64,000 bases of DNA from DATIRA01 sp963766505 (GCA_963766505.1 CAVYAL010000001.1:248001-312000); one strand, 5' to 3'; shown: positions 17,113-26,055, numbered from the stretch's first letter. Numbers and translations are program-made. The notes: generated by a model not told the origin, from the sequence alone.

Positions 17113-18789
17113 TCAAGCGGTGCCCGGCCCCGCTGGTGGGCGATCCGACTTCGCTGCCTGCTCCGGAGTCGCCGGTGGCTCGTGCCACCTCTGCGGCGGC
17201 ACGACCTTGGGCGTCTCGGAATCCGCCACGTAGTTCGGAGACATGATCTGGACACCGAACTCGTTGAACACGTCCTGGATGTTGGCGTGCAACTCGTCGA
17301 GCACGGTTACGTGCCGGGCAGGCTCGCGCAGGTTCACCAGCAACGTGTACTCGACGTAGAAGTCCTGCAGCGCCGTCTGCCGTACGCGCGGCGCCGGGTC
17401 CCGCTCGATCCCTGAAGTGCGCTCCGCGGCCAGCATCAGCATCGCCTGTACCTGGCGCCAGGGCGTGTCGTAGCCGATCGTGATCCTGGTCGATATGAAC
17501 ACGCCGCCTTCGGAGGCCAGTCGCGAGAAATTGCGGGTCACGTTTCCGACGACCACCGAGTTCGGGATGCTCACTTCCTCGCGGCGCAGCGTCTCGATGC
17601 GCGTGGTGACGAATCCGACGGACTTGACGGTGCCCTCGGTTTCGCCGACCTGCACAAATTCACCGGGTCGCAGCGCCTTGGTGTACATCAGCATCAGTCC
17701 GCTCACGGCCTGGTTCACGATGCCGGAGGCGCCGATCGACAGCATCAGGCCGACGAAGACCCCGATTCCCTTGAACGCCTCGCTGTCGCTGCCAGGAATG
17801 TATGGATACGCGGCGACGATGGCGAACAGCCAGATCACGGCGTTGATCAGCTTGCCGGTGGGACGCGCGGTCGTCTCGTCGACCCAGCCGACGTTGATCA
17901 GCCCGGCGGAAACGCCTGAGAAGAAGCGACGGGTAACGCGCGTGACGAGGCGCGCGATGACGAATATCGCCGCGACGAACAGCAGGCCGGGAATCGCGCC
18001 GAGAAGCCCGGCCCCGAGCTCGCCGAGCGCCTCGAGCAGGTTGCGCAGCAGCGTCTCACCCCAGGGCCGGGTGTAGGGAAACTGCCGCAGCACGAAGGCG
18101 GCCCACTGGTAGACGAGCAGCAGCGTGACGGCGAGCGCCAGCAGCCTGATCGGCAGTTTCGCGAGGCCCGCGAGTTCCTGGTAACCGATGATCCGCCCGC
18201 TCCAGGCAGGCGCCACCTCCCGGGTCTTGCCGACGAAGAGCCCCTGGACCCAACCGGCCAGGCGGACGTAGCCGATCCGCAGCAGCCAGAGGACCAGCGC
18301 CAGGATCGCCGTCGCGAGCAGCGAATAAGCAGTGGCCGGTACCAGCGCGCGCGCATCGCGGGTCTCGCGGTACTCGGCGGCGGCCAGCCGAAGGTTAGCG
18401 GCGGCCTGCTCGGTCTTGCCCTGCAGCGTCTCGCCGAGCAGCGGACTCACGTCCTCGTTCAGCACGCGGAACAGCACCTCGCCGTCCAGCAGCACGGCCA
18501 TGCCTTCCGGCAGCGGCTGGGTCGTGACCTCGAGCGGGCCGCCGCGCAGCGCCAGCTCCCTGGCATACCGGGCCACCACCTCCGCCCGCACTGCAGGGGG
18601 AGCGCTCAACACTGCGGCACGAAACGTGACGATGTGCCGGTTGACCAGCACGAGGTCGGCCGGTTGCACGGCCTCGGCGGGGTTCCCGCCGCCTGTCTCC
18701 GCTGCCGCGGCGGACTGCGTCGTCCCCGCGGCCAGAGCGGCCAGCACCAGCGCAACTGCTGCAGGCCAGCGCCGCGCCCGACTGCTCAT
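17113..18789 (-). CDS. Mechanosensitive ion channel, MscS family
   Basis: Inner-membrane channel of about 558 residues from ATG 18789 (a longer start at 18888 adds an unlikely 33-residue leader). It begins with a signal-like segment (RRWPAAVALVLAALAAG), then a soluble periplasmic region to about 150, several TM segments, and the MscS core: pore helix GLMLSIGASGIVNQAVSGLMLMYTKALRPGEFV, beta domain (GTVKSVGFVTTRIETLRREEVSIPNSVVVGN) and C-terminal alpha/beta domain. It should open on membrane tension to release solutes during hypo-osmotic shock. Longer than E. coli MscS because of the periplasmic part, so closer to the YnaI/YbdG-type channels. Divergent from the glutathione transferase gene. Confidence 0.9.
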   Translation of the reverse strand: MSSRARRWPAAVALVLAALAAGTTQSAAAAETGGGNPAEAVQPADLVLVNRHIVTFRAAVLSAPPAVRAEVVARYARELALRGGPLEVTTQPLPEGMAVLLDGEVLFRVLNEDVSPLLGETLQGKTEQAAANLRLAAAEYRETRDARALVPATAYSLLATAILALVLWLLRIGYVRLAGWVQGLFVGKTREVAPAWSGRIIGYQELAGLAKLPIRLLALAVTLLLVYQWAAFVLRQFPYTRPWGETLLRNLLEALGELGAGLLGAIPGLLFVAAIFVIARLVTRVTRRFFSGVSAGLINVGWVDETTARPTGKLINAVIWLFAIVAAYPYIPGSDSEAFKGIGVFVGLMLSIGASGIVNQAVSGLMLMYTKALRPGEFVQVGETEGTVKSVGFVTTRIETLRREEVSIPNSVVVGNVTRNFSRLASEGGVFISTRITIGYDTPWRQVQAMLMLAAERTSGIERDPAPRVRQTALQDFYVEYTLLVNLREPARHVTVLDELHANIQDVFNEFGVQIMSPNYVADSETPKVVPPQRWHEPPATPEQAAKSDRPPAGPGTA

Positions 18790-18949
18790 ACATTTCGACG
18801 ACGCCAGCAAGTCTGCCCCCAACTGCAATCCAGTGTCGGCAGCGTATGTGGGCGACGGTCGGCCCGCAAGCGCGTCGTCGGCTGGCATACGCGGCGCAAC
18901 GACCGGATACTCGACGCCAGTCGACTCATCACGAGGGAGGATTCGTCAA

Positions 18950-19600
18950 GTGCTCCAGCTGGTCATCGGTGACAAGGCCCTGTCCTCCTGGTCGCTCAGG
19001 CCGTGGATCCTGCTCAAGCACCTCGGGCTCGAGTTCGAGGAAATCCGGTTGCCGCTCGACACTGAGCGGTTCGAGCTGGAGATTTCACGGTACTCCCCGA
19101 GCCGGCGGGTGCCGGTGCTGCTCGACGGACCGCTGCACGTGTGGGAATCGATCGCCATTTGCGAGTACGCCAACGAGCTCGCCGGCGGGCGGGCCTGGCC
19201 CGAGGAACGGGCCACCCGCGCACAGGCCCGCGCGGTGAGTGCCGAAATGCACGCTGGCTTCCAGGCAATGCGCAACGAGTGGTCGATGCGCGCCACGTCG
19301 CGCGGCCTGCAGGTGCCTCTCGGAAGTGCCGCGCGAGCCGACGTCGCACGGATCGACGCGATCTGGTCGGACTGCCGCAATCGTTACCGCGGTGCGGGGC
19401 CGTGGCTGTTCGGCGGCTACTGCGTGGCGGACGCGATGTTCGCCCCGGTGCTGCTGCGCTTCTACTCCTACGGCGCCGAGCTCAGCCCCGCCTCGCTGGC
19501 CTATCTGGAGTTCGCGCTGCAGGACCCGCACCTGCAGGAGTGGCTGAGCGGCGCGGAATACGAGGTCACGGTCGAGGGCCGACCCGAGAAGCACGCCTGA
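18950..19600 (+). CDS. Glutathione S-transferase family protein
   Basis: 216 residues from GTG 18950, with GGGAGG nine bases upstream; the open frame extends back to 18332, but that part is antisense to the MscS gene. N-terminal thioredoxin-like domain: LVIGDKALSSWSLRPWILLKHLGL, where the SSWSLRPW motif supplies the catalytic Ser, then RVPVLLDG with the cis-Pro, and the ESIAICEYANE glutathione-binding motif. The helical C-terminal domain follows. A cytosolic transferase or glutathione-dependent reductase; substrate unknown. A typical proteobacterial GST, and there is no pathway context. Confidence 0.88.
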   Translation: MLQLVIGDKALSSWSLRPWILLKHLGLEFEEIRLPLDTERFELEISRYSPSRRVPVLLDGPLHVWESIAICEYANELAGGRAWPEERATRAQARAVSAEMHAGFQAMRNEWSMRATSRGLQVPLGSAARADVARIDAIWSDCRNRYRGAGPWLFGGYCVADAMFAPVLLRFYSYGAELSPASLAYLEFALQDPHLQEWLSGAEYEVTVEGRPEKHA

Positions 19601-19620
19601 CGGCGTCGCCGGCGGGCCGA

Positions 19621-20649
19621 TCAGGCCTGCCGCCAGGCGACCTCGTAGTCCAGGCCGAGCTGCAGGATGCGCCCGAGCAGCGCATCGTAGCCGACCCCGG
19701 CCGACAGCGCGGATACCGAGAAATCCTCGATCTGGGCCAGGTTCGGGTTCGCGTTCGCCTCCAGCACGAAAATGCCGCCGTCAGGCCTGAGCCGCAGGTC
19801 GATGCGCGCATAGCCGCTCAGGCTGAGCGCCCGGTAGATGCGCCGTGCGAGCCGGGCCACCCGCGAAGCCATGCCATCGGGAAGGTCGCGGGCCGGGCCC
19901 GTGGCGATGCCGTGCTTGGCCTGGTACTTGCGGTCCCACTTGACCTTGCGGGTCGCGATCCCGGCCATCACCTCGGGCAGCGTGCCGAAGTCCATTTCCC
20001 AGATCGGGAAGCTCGTCAGGCGCTCGTTGCCGAGTACGCCGACGTAGAGCTCGCGCCCCTCGATGTACTCCTCGACCAGCGCGTCGGAGTCCGTCTGCTC
20101 GTGTATGAACTCGACGCGCTCGCGCAGCCTCGCAGCGTCCCGCACTATCGAGGCCTGCGAAATTCCGCGCGAGGCATCCTCGGTCGCCGACTTGACGAAC
20201 AGCGGGAACTTGAGCCGCTTCGGCGCGCTGAACCTGCGCCTGCGCGGCAGCAGCGCGAAGCGTGCCGTCGGAATCCGGTGGTAGCTCAGCACCTGCTTCG
20301 ACAGCACCTTGTCGCGCGAGATCATCATGCCCCGGGGGTTGCAGCCGGTGTACGGCTGCCGCATCAGCTCCAGGAACGACACGACGTGCTGGTCGTGGGT
20401 CACGATCCCCTGGAACTCCTCGAGCAGGTTGAACGCAATGTCCGGCTGCCACTCGACGATGGCGTTGCGAAGATCCGCCAGGTTGTCGCCGAGGCCCAGC
20501 ATCAGTACCTGGTGGCCCATCGCCTGCAACGTGGTCTTGACGTCGTACTCCGAACGCCACTCGTCCACCTGCTGGTCGGTGTAGCCGTCGAGGTTCTCGG
20601 GTGGCACGAGCGACTCGTGCACGAGCACCAGGACCCGGAGTCTCTTCAT
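19621..20649 (-). CDS. ATP-grasp ligase, D-Ala-D-Ala ligase-like
   Basis: 342 residues. ATP-grasp fold with FVKSATEDASRG (nucleotide-binding Lys), VEEYIEGRELYVGV (adenine-contact strand and Glu), and the metal-binding end GYARIDLRLRPDGGIFVLEANANPNL, which matches the E-x-N-x-NP pattern of D-Ala-D-Ala ligases. The N-terminal third (LVLVHESLVPPENLDGYTDQQVDEWR) does not look like Ddl, so it probably joins a carboxylate to an amine other than D-Ala pairs. Its start overlaps the metallopeptidase stop by four bases, making it the last gene of a coupled operon. Product unknown; the class of reaction (ATP-dependent carboxylate-amine ligation) is well supported. Confidence 0.82.
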   Translation of the reverse strand: MKRLRVLVLVHESLVPPENLDGYTDQQVDEWRSEYDVKTTLQAMGHQVLMLGLGDNLADLRNAIVEWQPDIAFNLLEEFQGIVTHDQHVVSFLELMRQPYTGCNPRGMMISRDKVLSKQVLSYHRIPTARFALLPRRRRFSAPKRLKFPLFVKSATEDASRGISQASIVRDAARLRERVEFIHEQTDSDALVEEYIEGRELYVGVLGNERLTSFPIWEMDFGTLPEVMAGIATRKVKWDRKYQAKHGIATGPARDLPDGMASRVARLARRIYRALSLSGYARIDLRLRPDGGIFVLEANANPNLAQIEDFSVSALSAGVGYDALLGRILQLGLDYEVAWRQA

Positions 20650-21716
20650 AGCGCGAAGTCCTCGCGGTCGCGCAGCAGCGTGTCCAGGATGATGCGCTCG
20701 AGCATCTGCAGCACGGGCCGCTCGAGATCTCCGGCCGCCGGCTTGAGCTTCAGCTCCAGTACCCGCGCGCGCTCGGTGGCGGTCCGCAGCACGTGGCTGG
20801 CGAGATACGGATGTATCCCGGCATGCCTGACCAGCGCCTGTCGCAGGCGCGGGCGGGCCTCGCGAAGATAGCTCGCTGCCGAAGGCGCGCCGCCCGCCGC
20901 GCTGCCCTGCGCGAAAACGCGGTGCAGCTGCCGGTCATAGACCCTCGATGCGCCGTCGGGGTAGCGGCCGAGCCTGCGCCGGTAGTGCTCGCGCAGCGTG
21001 CGCGTGTTCTCCTCGAGCGGCTCGACCTGCTCCCGGGAGTCGTTGCGTGCCGGCCTGTTGCGCAGCCCGCCCATCGTCCGATCCACGAACTCGAGCTTCT
21101 TCAGTGCGGGCCAGCCGCTGTAGTCACGCCGCCAGCGCGACCGGGGCGTGAGCCACACGGCGAAAGTCTCGGCGAAGTCCTCGGTCGGATGACTCTGCGC
21201 ATACCAGAGCCCGAGGTGCAGCACGTACCGGTGGCTGGCCGGGCGCGGACGGTAGCGAGTCGGATAGGGCTGCGAGGCCTTGCCGAATACCTCCCGCCAG
21301 TCGCGGCGCCGACGCAACCCGTACGCGGTATCGATGGCGTGTCCGGCCTCATGCCGCAGGATCCGCATCAGCCATCGCCGGTTGCCGCCCTCGACCTCGT
21401 GCATCTGGCGCCGCTCGAGCGCCGCGAGACGTGGGTGGGCGAGGTAGAACGGGATCGCGATGCCGGGCACGCCGTCCGGCGAGAACCACTCGTCCGCGAG
21501 CCAGAAATGCGGCAGGAAGCCCAGCTGCCGGGCCTCGAGCTCAGCGTGCAGCGTCTTCATCGCATCCAGCAGGCGTGGCTCGTCCAGTCGCAGCCCCAGG
21601 TCGCAGAATCGCAGCTCGAGCAGCTCGCTGTCGCCAAGGCTGACCCAGTCGCGCCTCGACCGGGCACGCCGGCGGGTCGTCCCGCGCCCGGCTACCGCCG
21701 CTGCGACCGGCGTCAT
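20646..21716 (-). CDS. Putative zinc-binding metallopeptidase (HEAGH type)
   Basis: 356 residues counted from ATG 21716, whose ATGA overlaps the upstream stop; a longer frame to 21824 lies inside the upstream gene and is rejected. Zincin motif RHEAGHAID at about 121-129, with EDFAETFAVWL near 179-189 offering the third ligand Glu. This matches the 'putative zinc-binding metallopeptidase' families found beside ATP-grasp genes. No signal peptide, so cytosolic. The region before the motif (FLPHFWLADEWFSPDGVPGIAIPFYLAHPRL) is a conserved-looking substrate cleft. C-terminal 120 residues are helical and basic. Peptidase chemistry is likely; its substrate may be the product of the neighbouring ligase (inference). 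Confidence 0.78.
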   Translation of the reverse strand: MTPVAAAVAGRGTTRRRARSRRDWVSLGDSELLELRFCDLGLRLDEPRLLDAMKTLHAELEARQLGFLPHFWLADEWFSPDGVPGIAIPFYLAHPRLAALERRQMHEVEGGNRRWLMRILRHEAGHAIDTAYGLRRRRDWREVFGKASQPYPTRYRPRPASHRYVLHLGLWYAQSHPTEDFAETFAVWLTPRSRWRRDYSGWPALKKLEFVDRTMGGLRNRPARNDSREQVEPLEENTRTLREHYRRRLGRYPDGASRVYDRQLHRVFAQGSAAGGAPSAASYLREARPRLRQALVRHAGIHPYLASHVLRTATERARVLELKLKPAAGDLERPVLQMLERIILDTLLRDREDFAL

Positions 21717-23197
21717 GCGCTGGTGACTCGCGGCGGTCGCTGAGCCCCTTGAGGGTCGTGCTGCCCCGCCAGCCGGGCTGCGAATTCCTCCAGCAACTCG
21801 CGCCGCTGCAGGCGCCCGAGCCACTCCGCCGGCGCGACCGAGGCGCCATGGAACGCGCCGGCCAGGCTGCCGGCGAGCGCCGCCTGCAGCGCCGGTTCAC
21901 CACCCGCGCCGATGGCCGCAGAAACGACTGTCTCGAAGTCGCGGGAGCACCTCGCTGCGCTGATCGCAACACCCAGGGCCTGGAGCACTCCGGGCGCTGC
22001 CGGGTGACCGGAGGATCCGGCTGCTTCCCAGGCGTGGCCGCCGAACAGCTCGTCCAGTTCTTCCCTCAGTGGCCGCTCTGCCCAGAGGCCGGGTGCCGGC
22101 TCGAAGCGACCCGTCAGGACCTCTTGCGGGTCTCCGCCCGTGATCGCGCCTAGCAACAGGGCCGCGTAGTAGCGGCAGGCGTCGAGCACGACCGGCGACT
22201 GGTGGGTCGTGCGCGAGCATTCGCCGGCGAGCGCCACGGCCCGGCTCGCGTCGCGTCGTGCGACCAGCACGGCCGCCACGACCCGCGAAAGGCTCCCGGT
22301 GGACCGGTCCTGCGGGTCGTGCGAACCGGCCATCGGCAGCCCGCGCCACTCGTAGCTGGCCAGCGCCCGGGCGATATCGGGCGTCGGCTGCTGCGGCTGA
22401 CCGGTAGATGCGAGGTGCCCGGTCCGGCTCCAGCGCAGGTAACGCTCGATCTGGTCCCGTGCATCCATTTTCTGCCGCGCGAGCAGGCTCTCCGCCAGGC
22501 ACAGCGCGAGCGCCGTGTGCTGACCCCAGGCCAGCGGCAAGCCTGGCCCGGCTGCCGGGCCGGCCAGCGCGATGGCCTCCCCGAGGGCGAGACCGAGCAG
22601 CGCGCCGCGGCAGCGGTCCCCGTCCGCCGCGCCACCGCTGCCCAAATCGATCCAATCGCGCACGTAGCGCTGCTGCTCGTCGGTCTCCGGCACGGTCGGC
22701 CAGATCTGCGCGTGTCGTGAAGCCTGCCAGGACTCCTGCAATGCCTCGAGCGCGCGCTCACCGCTGCGCTCGCGTGCTGCCAGCCAGCAGCCGGCAGCCA
22801 TCGCGCTGCGGCCGACACCGCCGCGACAGTGCAGGTACACGACGTGCCCGGCGGCCAGCGCGTCATCGAGCATCCTGAGTATCCTGCTCATGACCGCGCG
22901 GCTCGCGGGAATCGAGTGGTCGGTGATCGGTTCCCGCAGATACTCGACTCGCCGGCCCGTGGGCGTCTCGAACGGCAGCAGCCGCTCGTAGGACGGCAGC
23001 TCGCCCGGTTCCGTCAGATCGACGAAGCAGGTCACGCCCGCGGACAGGAATGCGCGCAGCCGCTCCATCGCCGCGGCCCGCGAAACCGAGCCCGGGTACT
23101 CGCCGACCAGCAGGCGCCCTGGCAGGACCCAGTAGCTCGCCGGAATCGGTTGCGGCAAGTCCGGTCCGGGCGGGTCGAATGGAAGCTCCGTCATCAT
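21713..23197 (-). CDS. Dual-specificity phosphatase fused to degenerate ADP-ribosylglycohydrolase-like domain
   Basis: 494 residues from ATG 23197 (ATG 23194 also possible; the frame opens at 23245). Residues 1-180 are a protein tyrosine/dual-specificity phosphatase with a plausible general acid (ITDHSIPA near 93) and active site HCRGGVGRSA (Cys124, Arg130), all intact. Residues about 195-490 resemble the DraG/ARH fold (DRCRGALLGLALGEA, HTALALCLAESLL, SRTTHQSP, AALAGSLAGAFHGA), but the metal-binding acids of true ADP-ribosylglycohydrolases are gone: the usual TDD is GQH and the usual D-x-D-T near the end is replaced by GEPAL. The second domain is probably catalytically dead, perhaps a binding module. 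First gene of the three-gene operon. Confidence 0.8.
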   Translation of the reverse strand: MMTELPFDPPGPDLPQPIPASYWVLPGRLLVGEYPGSVSRAAAMERLRAFLSAGVTCFVDLTEPGELPSYERLLPFETPTGRRVEYLREPITDHSIPASRAVMSRILRMLDDALAAGHVVYLHCRGGVGRSAMAAGCWLAARERSGERALEALQESWQASRHAQIWPTVPETDEQQRYVRDWIDLGSGGAADGDRCRGALLGLALGEAIALAGPAAGPGLPLAWGQHTALALCLAESLLARQKMDARDQIERYLRWSRTGHLASTGQPQQPTPDIARALASYEWRGLPMAGSHDPQDRSTGSLSRVVAAVLVARRDASRAVALAGECSRTTHQSPVVLDACRYYAALLLGAITGGDPQEVLTGRFEPAPGLWAERPLREELDELFGGHAWEAAGSSGHPAAPGVLQALGVAISAARCSRDFETVVSAAIGAGGEPALQAALAGSLAGAFHGASVAPAEWLGRLQRRELLEEFAARLAGQHDPQGAQRPPRVTSA

Positions 23198-23282
23198 CCA
23201 GATGATACGGCAGCCGCGCGACGTGCTCGCCGACCGCGTCGGCATTTCGCTCTGCCCCGCCGGATCGCCCCGGGCGAAGACG

Positions 23283-24137
23283 CTAGCGCTCGTCCCAGGG
23301 TTCGAGCTCCATTCCAGCGGCCCGCGGCTGGCCCGTCGGCTTGCCCGACTCGAGCGCAGTGAAGTTGAAAAGTTCCGGGTCCGCTAGGTGTGACGCGGTT
23401 ACGTTCTTCATCGCGGCGAAGATCGACTCGATCCGCCCCGGGTGCTCGCGCTCCCATTCCGCAAGCATCCTCTTGACGGCCACGCGCTGCAGGCCCTCCT
23501 GCGAACCACAGAGCCTGCACGGAATGATCGGGAATCCGCGCGCCCGCGCGTATCGCTCGATGTCGCGCTCGGCGACGTAGGCAAGCGGGCGGATCACCAC
23601 GTGGCGGCCGTCCTCGGAAAGCAGCTTTGGCGGCATGGCCTTCATGCGTCCGCCGAAGAACATGTTCAGGAACAGCGTCTCGACGATGTCGTCGCGATGA
23701 TGTCCCAGCGCTATCTTGCTGATGCCCTGCTCCGCCGCGTAGCGGTAGAGCCTGCCTCGTCGCAGGCGCGAGCACAGGCCGCACATGGTCCTGCCCTCCG
23801 GCACCACGCGCTTGACGACGCTGTAGGTGTCCTGCTCGAGGATCTCGTAGCGGACGCCCAGTGCCGACAGGTATTCCGGGAGCACCTGCGCCGGGAACCC
23901 CGGCTGCTTCTGGTCGAGGTTGACCGCCACCAGGTCGAACTGCACCGGCGCGCTGCGCTGGAGCGAGATCAGCACGTCGAGCAGCGTGTACGAATCCTTG
24001 CCGCCCGAGAGGCAGACCATCACGCGGTCGCCCTGCTCGATCATGCCGTAGTCCTCGATCGCACGACCGACCGCGCCGCGCAGGCGCGACTGCAGGCGCT
24101 TGAAGTTGCCCGAGGGGCGCTGGAGCACGGCGTTCAT
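23283..24137 (-). CDS. ttcA: tRNA 2-thiocytidine(32) synthetase TtcA
   Basis: 284 residues. It adenylates C32 in certain tRNAs and inserts sulfur, using an Fe-S cluster. PP-loop SGGKDS at 44-49, cysteine pair CGLC at 120-123 and further CRLC near 208-211 (cluster and active-site cysteines), and HHRDDIVETLFLNMFFGG, which is diagnostic for TtcA over TilS or MnmA. Length matches gammaproteobacterial enzymes. It is divergent from the YbjQ-like gene and 85 bases upstream of the phosphatase-fusion gene on the same strand, so it might share a promoter with that operon. Confidence 0.95.
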   Translation of the reverse strand: MNAVLQRPSGNFKRLQSRLRGAVGRAIEDYGMIEQGDRVMVCLSGGKDSYTLLDVLISLQRSAPVQFDLVAVNLDQKQPGFPAQVLPEYLSALGVRYEILEQDTYSVVKRVVPEGRTMCGLCSRLRRGRLYRYAAEQGISKIALGHHRDDIVETLFLNMFFGGRMKAMPPKLLSEDGRHVVIRPLAYVAERDIERYARARGFPIIPCRLCGSQEGLQRVAVKRMLAEWEREHPGRIESIFAAMKNVTASHLADPELFNFTALESGKPTGQPRAAGMELEPWDER

Positions 24138-24239
24138 CGGCCCGCATCTTACCGGCTCGGAAGCGGCCTCGCCGCAGCGGTCACCGCACCGGTATCATCA
24201 CGGGGCAAGCCGCAAGAAGGCTGCCGGAGGACCGCGAGC

Positions 24240-24560
24240 ATGCTGATCGTCACCGCCAACAACCTGGAAGGTCACAGGATCGTCCGCTACCACGGGGTAG
24301 TCAGCGGCGAGGCCATCCTCGGGGCCAACCTGTTCCGCGACGTGTTCGCCGGAATCCGCGACCTGGTCGGCGGCCGCTCCGGCGCCTACGAGAAGGTGCT
24401 CCGCGACGCGAAGAAGACCGCGCTCGACGAGATGGCCGAGGAAGCACGCCGGCAGGGCGCAAACGCCGTGATCGCGGTGGACCTCGACTACGAGACCATC
24501 CAGGTGAGCGGCAGCATGCTGATGGTCAGCGCGAGCGGTACCGCGGTCACGATCGAGTAG
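24240..24560 (+). CDS. YbjQ/UPF0145 family protein
   Basis: 106 residues: ATG at 24240 with CGGAGG upstream. Contains the family signatures GVVSGEAILGANLFRDVFAGIRDLVGGRSGAYEKVL and EMAEEARRQGANAVIAVDLDYETI. Homologues are small pentameric proteins once proposed to bind heavy metals; no function is established. Cytosolic. Its last 14 bases overlap the 3' end of the convergent M32 carboxypeptidase gene. Confidence 0.9.
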   Translation: MLIVTANNLEGHRIVRYHGVVSGEAILGANLFRDVFAGIRDLVGGRSGAYEKVLRDAKKTALDEMAEEARRQGANAVIAVDLDYETIQVSGSMLMVSASGTAVTIE

Positions 24561-26055
24561 CGTCCTCCAGGTACTTGTACTCCGCGTAGCGCAACCAGGG
24601 GCTCGCGGACAACGGGCGCCCGGTGGCGCGCCGGATGAGCTCCTGGGAGCCGACGCTCGCACCGAGCCCGTGCACGTTCTCGCGCAGCCAGTCGAACAGC
24701 CCGCTGAACCGGCCGGCTGCGATGTCCTCGTCCAATGTCGGCTGGTCGCGACGCAAGGCCTCGTTCAGCTGCGCGGCGATGAACGAGCCGAGCGCGTAGG
24801 ACGGGAAGTAGCCGAAGGAGCCCACCGCCCAGTGCGCGTCCTGCAGGACGCCTTCCGCATCGCTGGCCGGACGCAGCCCGAGGCGTGACTCGATCCCCTC
24901 CTTCCAGGCCTCGGGCAGGTCCCGGATCGGCAGCGACCCATCCAGGATCCTCTTCTCGAGCTCATAGCGCAGCACGATGTGAACTGGATACGTCAGTTCA
25001 TCGGCTTCGACGCGGATCGCGCCGCGCCGCACCCGGATCAGTGTCCGGTAGAGATTCTCCACTTCCCAGGCCGGTCCCGTGACGCCGTAGTGCTTGTCGA
25101 GCAAGGGCCTGAGCCAGGTGAGGAAGGCGCGGCTGCGACCGATGATCATCTCGAGCAGCAGCGACTGGCTCTCCTCGAGCGCCATGCCCCGGTCGCGACC
25201 GACCGGCTGGTCGCGCCAGGCCTCCGGCAGCCCGAGGTCGTACATCGCCTGGCCGGTTTCGTGCAGCGCACCCATCAATCCGCCGAAAGGATCCCTGGCG
25301 TCGAAGCGCGTAGTGATTCGGACGTCGCCGGGCACGCCCTCGGTGAACGGATGGTCGCTCTCGTCGAGTCGCCCGCGATGGAACGGAAAACCCAGCGCGC
25401 GCATCACGTCGATTGCGAGGGAACGCTGCTTGGCCGTGCTCACCTTGCCGTCCAGCGGCAGCGGCGGCTGCTCCGCCTGCAGCTCGATCGACTCACGGAT
25501 CAGCGAGGGCAGGCGCCGCGAGACGACCCGGAACAGCTGGTCGATGTCCTCGCTGAGGAAACCCGGACTGAACCCGTCGATCAGCGCGTCGTAGGGCGAG
25601 AGCCCCAGCGCCTTCGAGAGCACCTGCGCCTTGTCCCGGGTAAGCGCCACGACTTCCTCGAGATGCGGCGCGAACAGCTCGAAGCTGTTCTCCTGGCGGG
25701 CCTCGGCCCAGCGCACCTCGGCGAGCGCGGTCGCCCGCGCGAGCCGGGTCACCAGCGAGACCGGGGTCGCGATCGCGTGATCGCGCTCCCGGCGCATTTC
25801 CCAGAGGTTGGCGCGCTGCCAGTCCTCCAGCTGCGACTGGCTCGCCTCCGCCCGCTCGAGCAATCGCGTGAGCTTCGGCGAGGTGAGCAGCACGTGGCAC
25901 TCGGAGTCCAGCGCCGCAAGCTGCTCGCCGCGCACGTCCGCGCTGCCCCGCGGCATCATCACGACCGCATCCCAACGCAGCACGCTCGCCGCACCGCGGA
26001 AAGCATGCAGGCGTCGGAACTCCTGTTCGAGCTGCTCGTAGGGAGATTTCGGCAT
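24547..26055 (-). CDS. M32 family carboxypeptidase (Taq type) with altered HExxH motif
   Basis: 502 residues, the usual length for thermostable carboxypeptidase Taq-like enzymes, which remove C-terminal residues from peptides using one metal ion. The family pattern is clear throughout (EQEFRRLHAFRGAASVLRWDAVVMMP, HPFTEGVPGDVRITTRF, MALEESQSLLLEMIIGRS, YPSYALGSFIAAQL). The zinc-binding motif, however, reads HETGQ at about 265-269 where family members normally have HExxH; the codon is CAG, not a His codon. The downstream Glu ligand (LEESQ near 294) is kept. Loss of one zinc ligand may lower or change activity. Cytosolic, monocistronic by position, 3' overlap with the YbjQ-like gene. Confidence 0.88.
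   Translation of the reverse strand: MPKSPYEQLEQEFRRLHAFRGAASVLRWDAVVMMPRGSADVRGEQLAALDSECHVLLTSPKLTRLLERAEASQSQLEDWQRANLWEMRRERDHAIATPVSLVTRLARATALAEVRWAEARQENSFELFAPHLEEVVALTRDKAQVLSKALGLSPYDALIDGFSPGFLSEDIDQLFRVVSRRLPSLIRESIELQAEQPPLPLDGKVSTAKQRSLAIDVMRALGFPFHRGRLDESDHPFTEGVPGDVRITTRFDARDPFGGLMGALHETGQAMYDLGLPEAWRDQPVGRDRGMALEESQSLLLEMIIGRSRAFLTWLRPLLDKHYGVTGPAWEVENLYRTLIRVRRGAIRVEADELTYPVHIVLRYELEKRILDGSLPIRDLPEAWKEGIESRLGLRPASDAEGVLQDAHWAVGSFGYFPSYALGSFIAAQLNEALRRDQPTLDEDIAAGRFSGLFDWLRENVHGLGASVGSQELIRRATGRPLSASPWLRYAEYKYLEDATRS

Noticed and set aside
18332..18949. 206 additional codons upstream of the glutathione transferase start
   Set aside because: This part is antisense to the MscS gene and the ribosome-binding site and GST fold begin at 18950.
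21717..21824. Extended start of the zinc metallopeptidase
   Set aside because: Lies inside the upstream coding region; the ATGA overlap at 21713-21716 gives a much better start.
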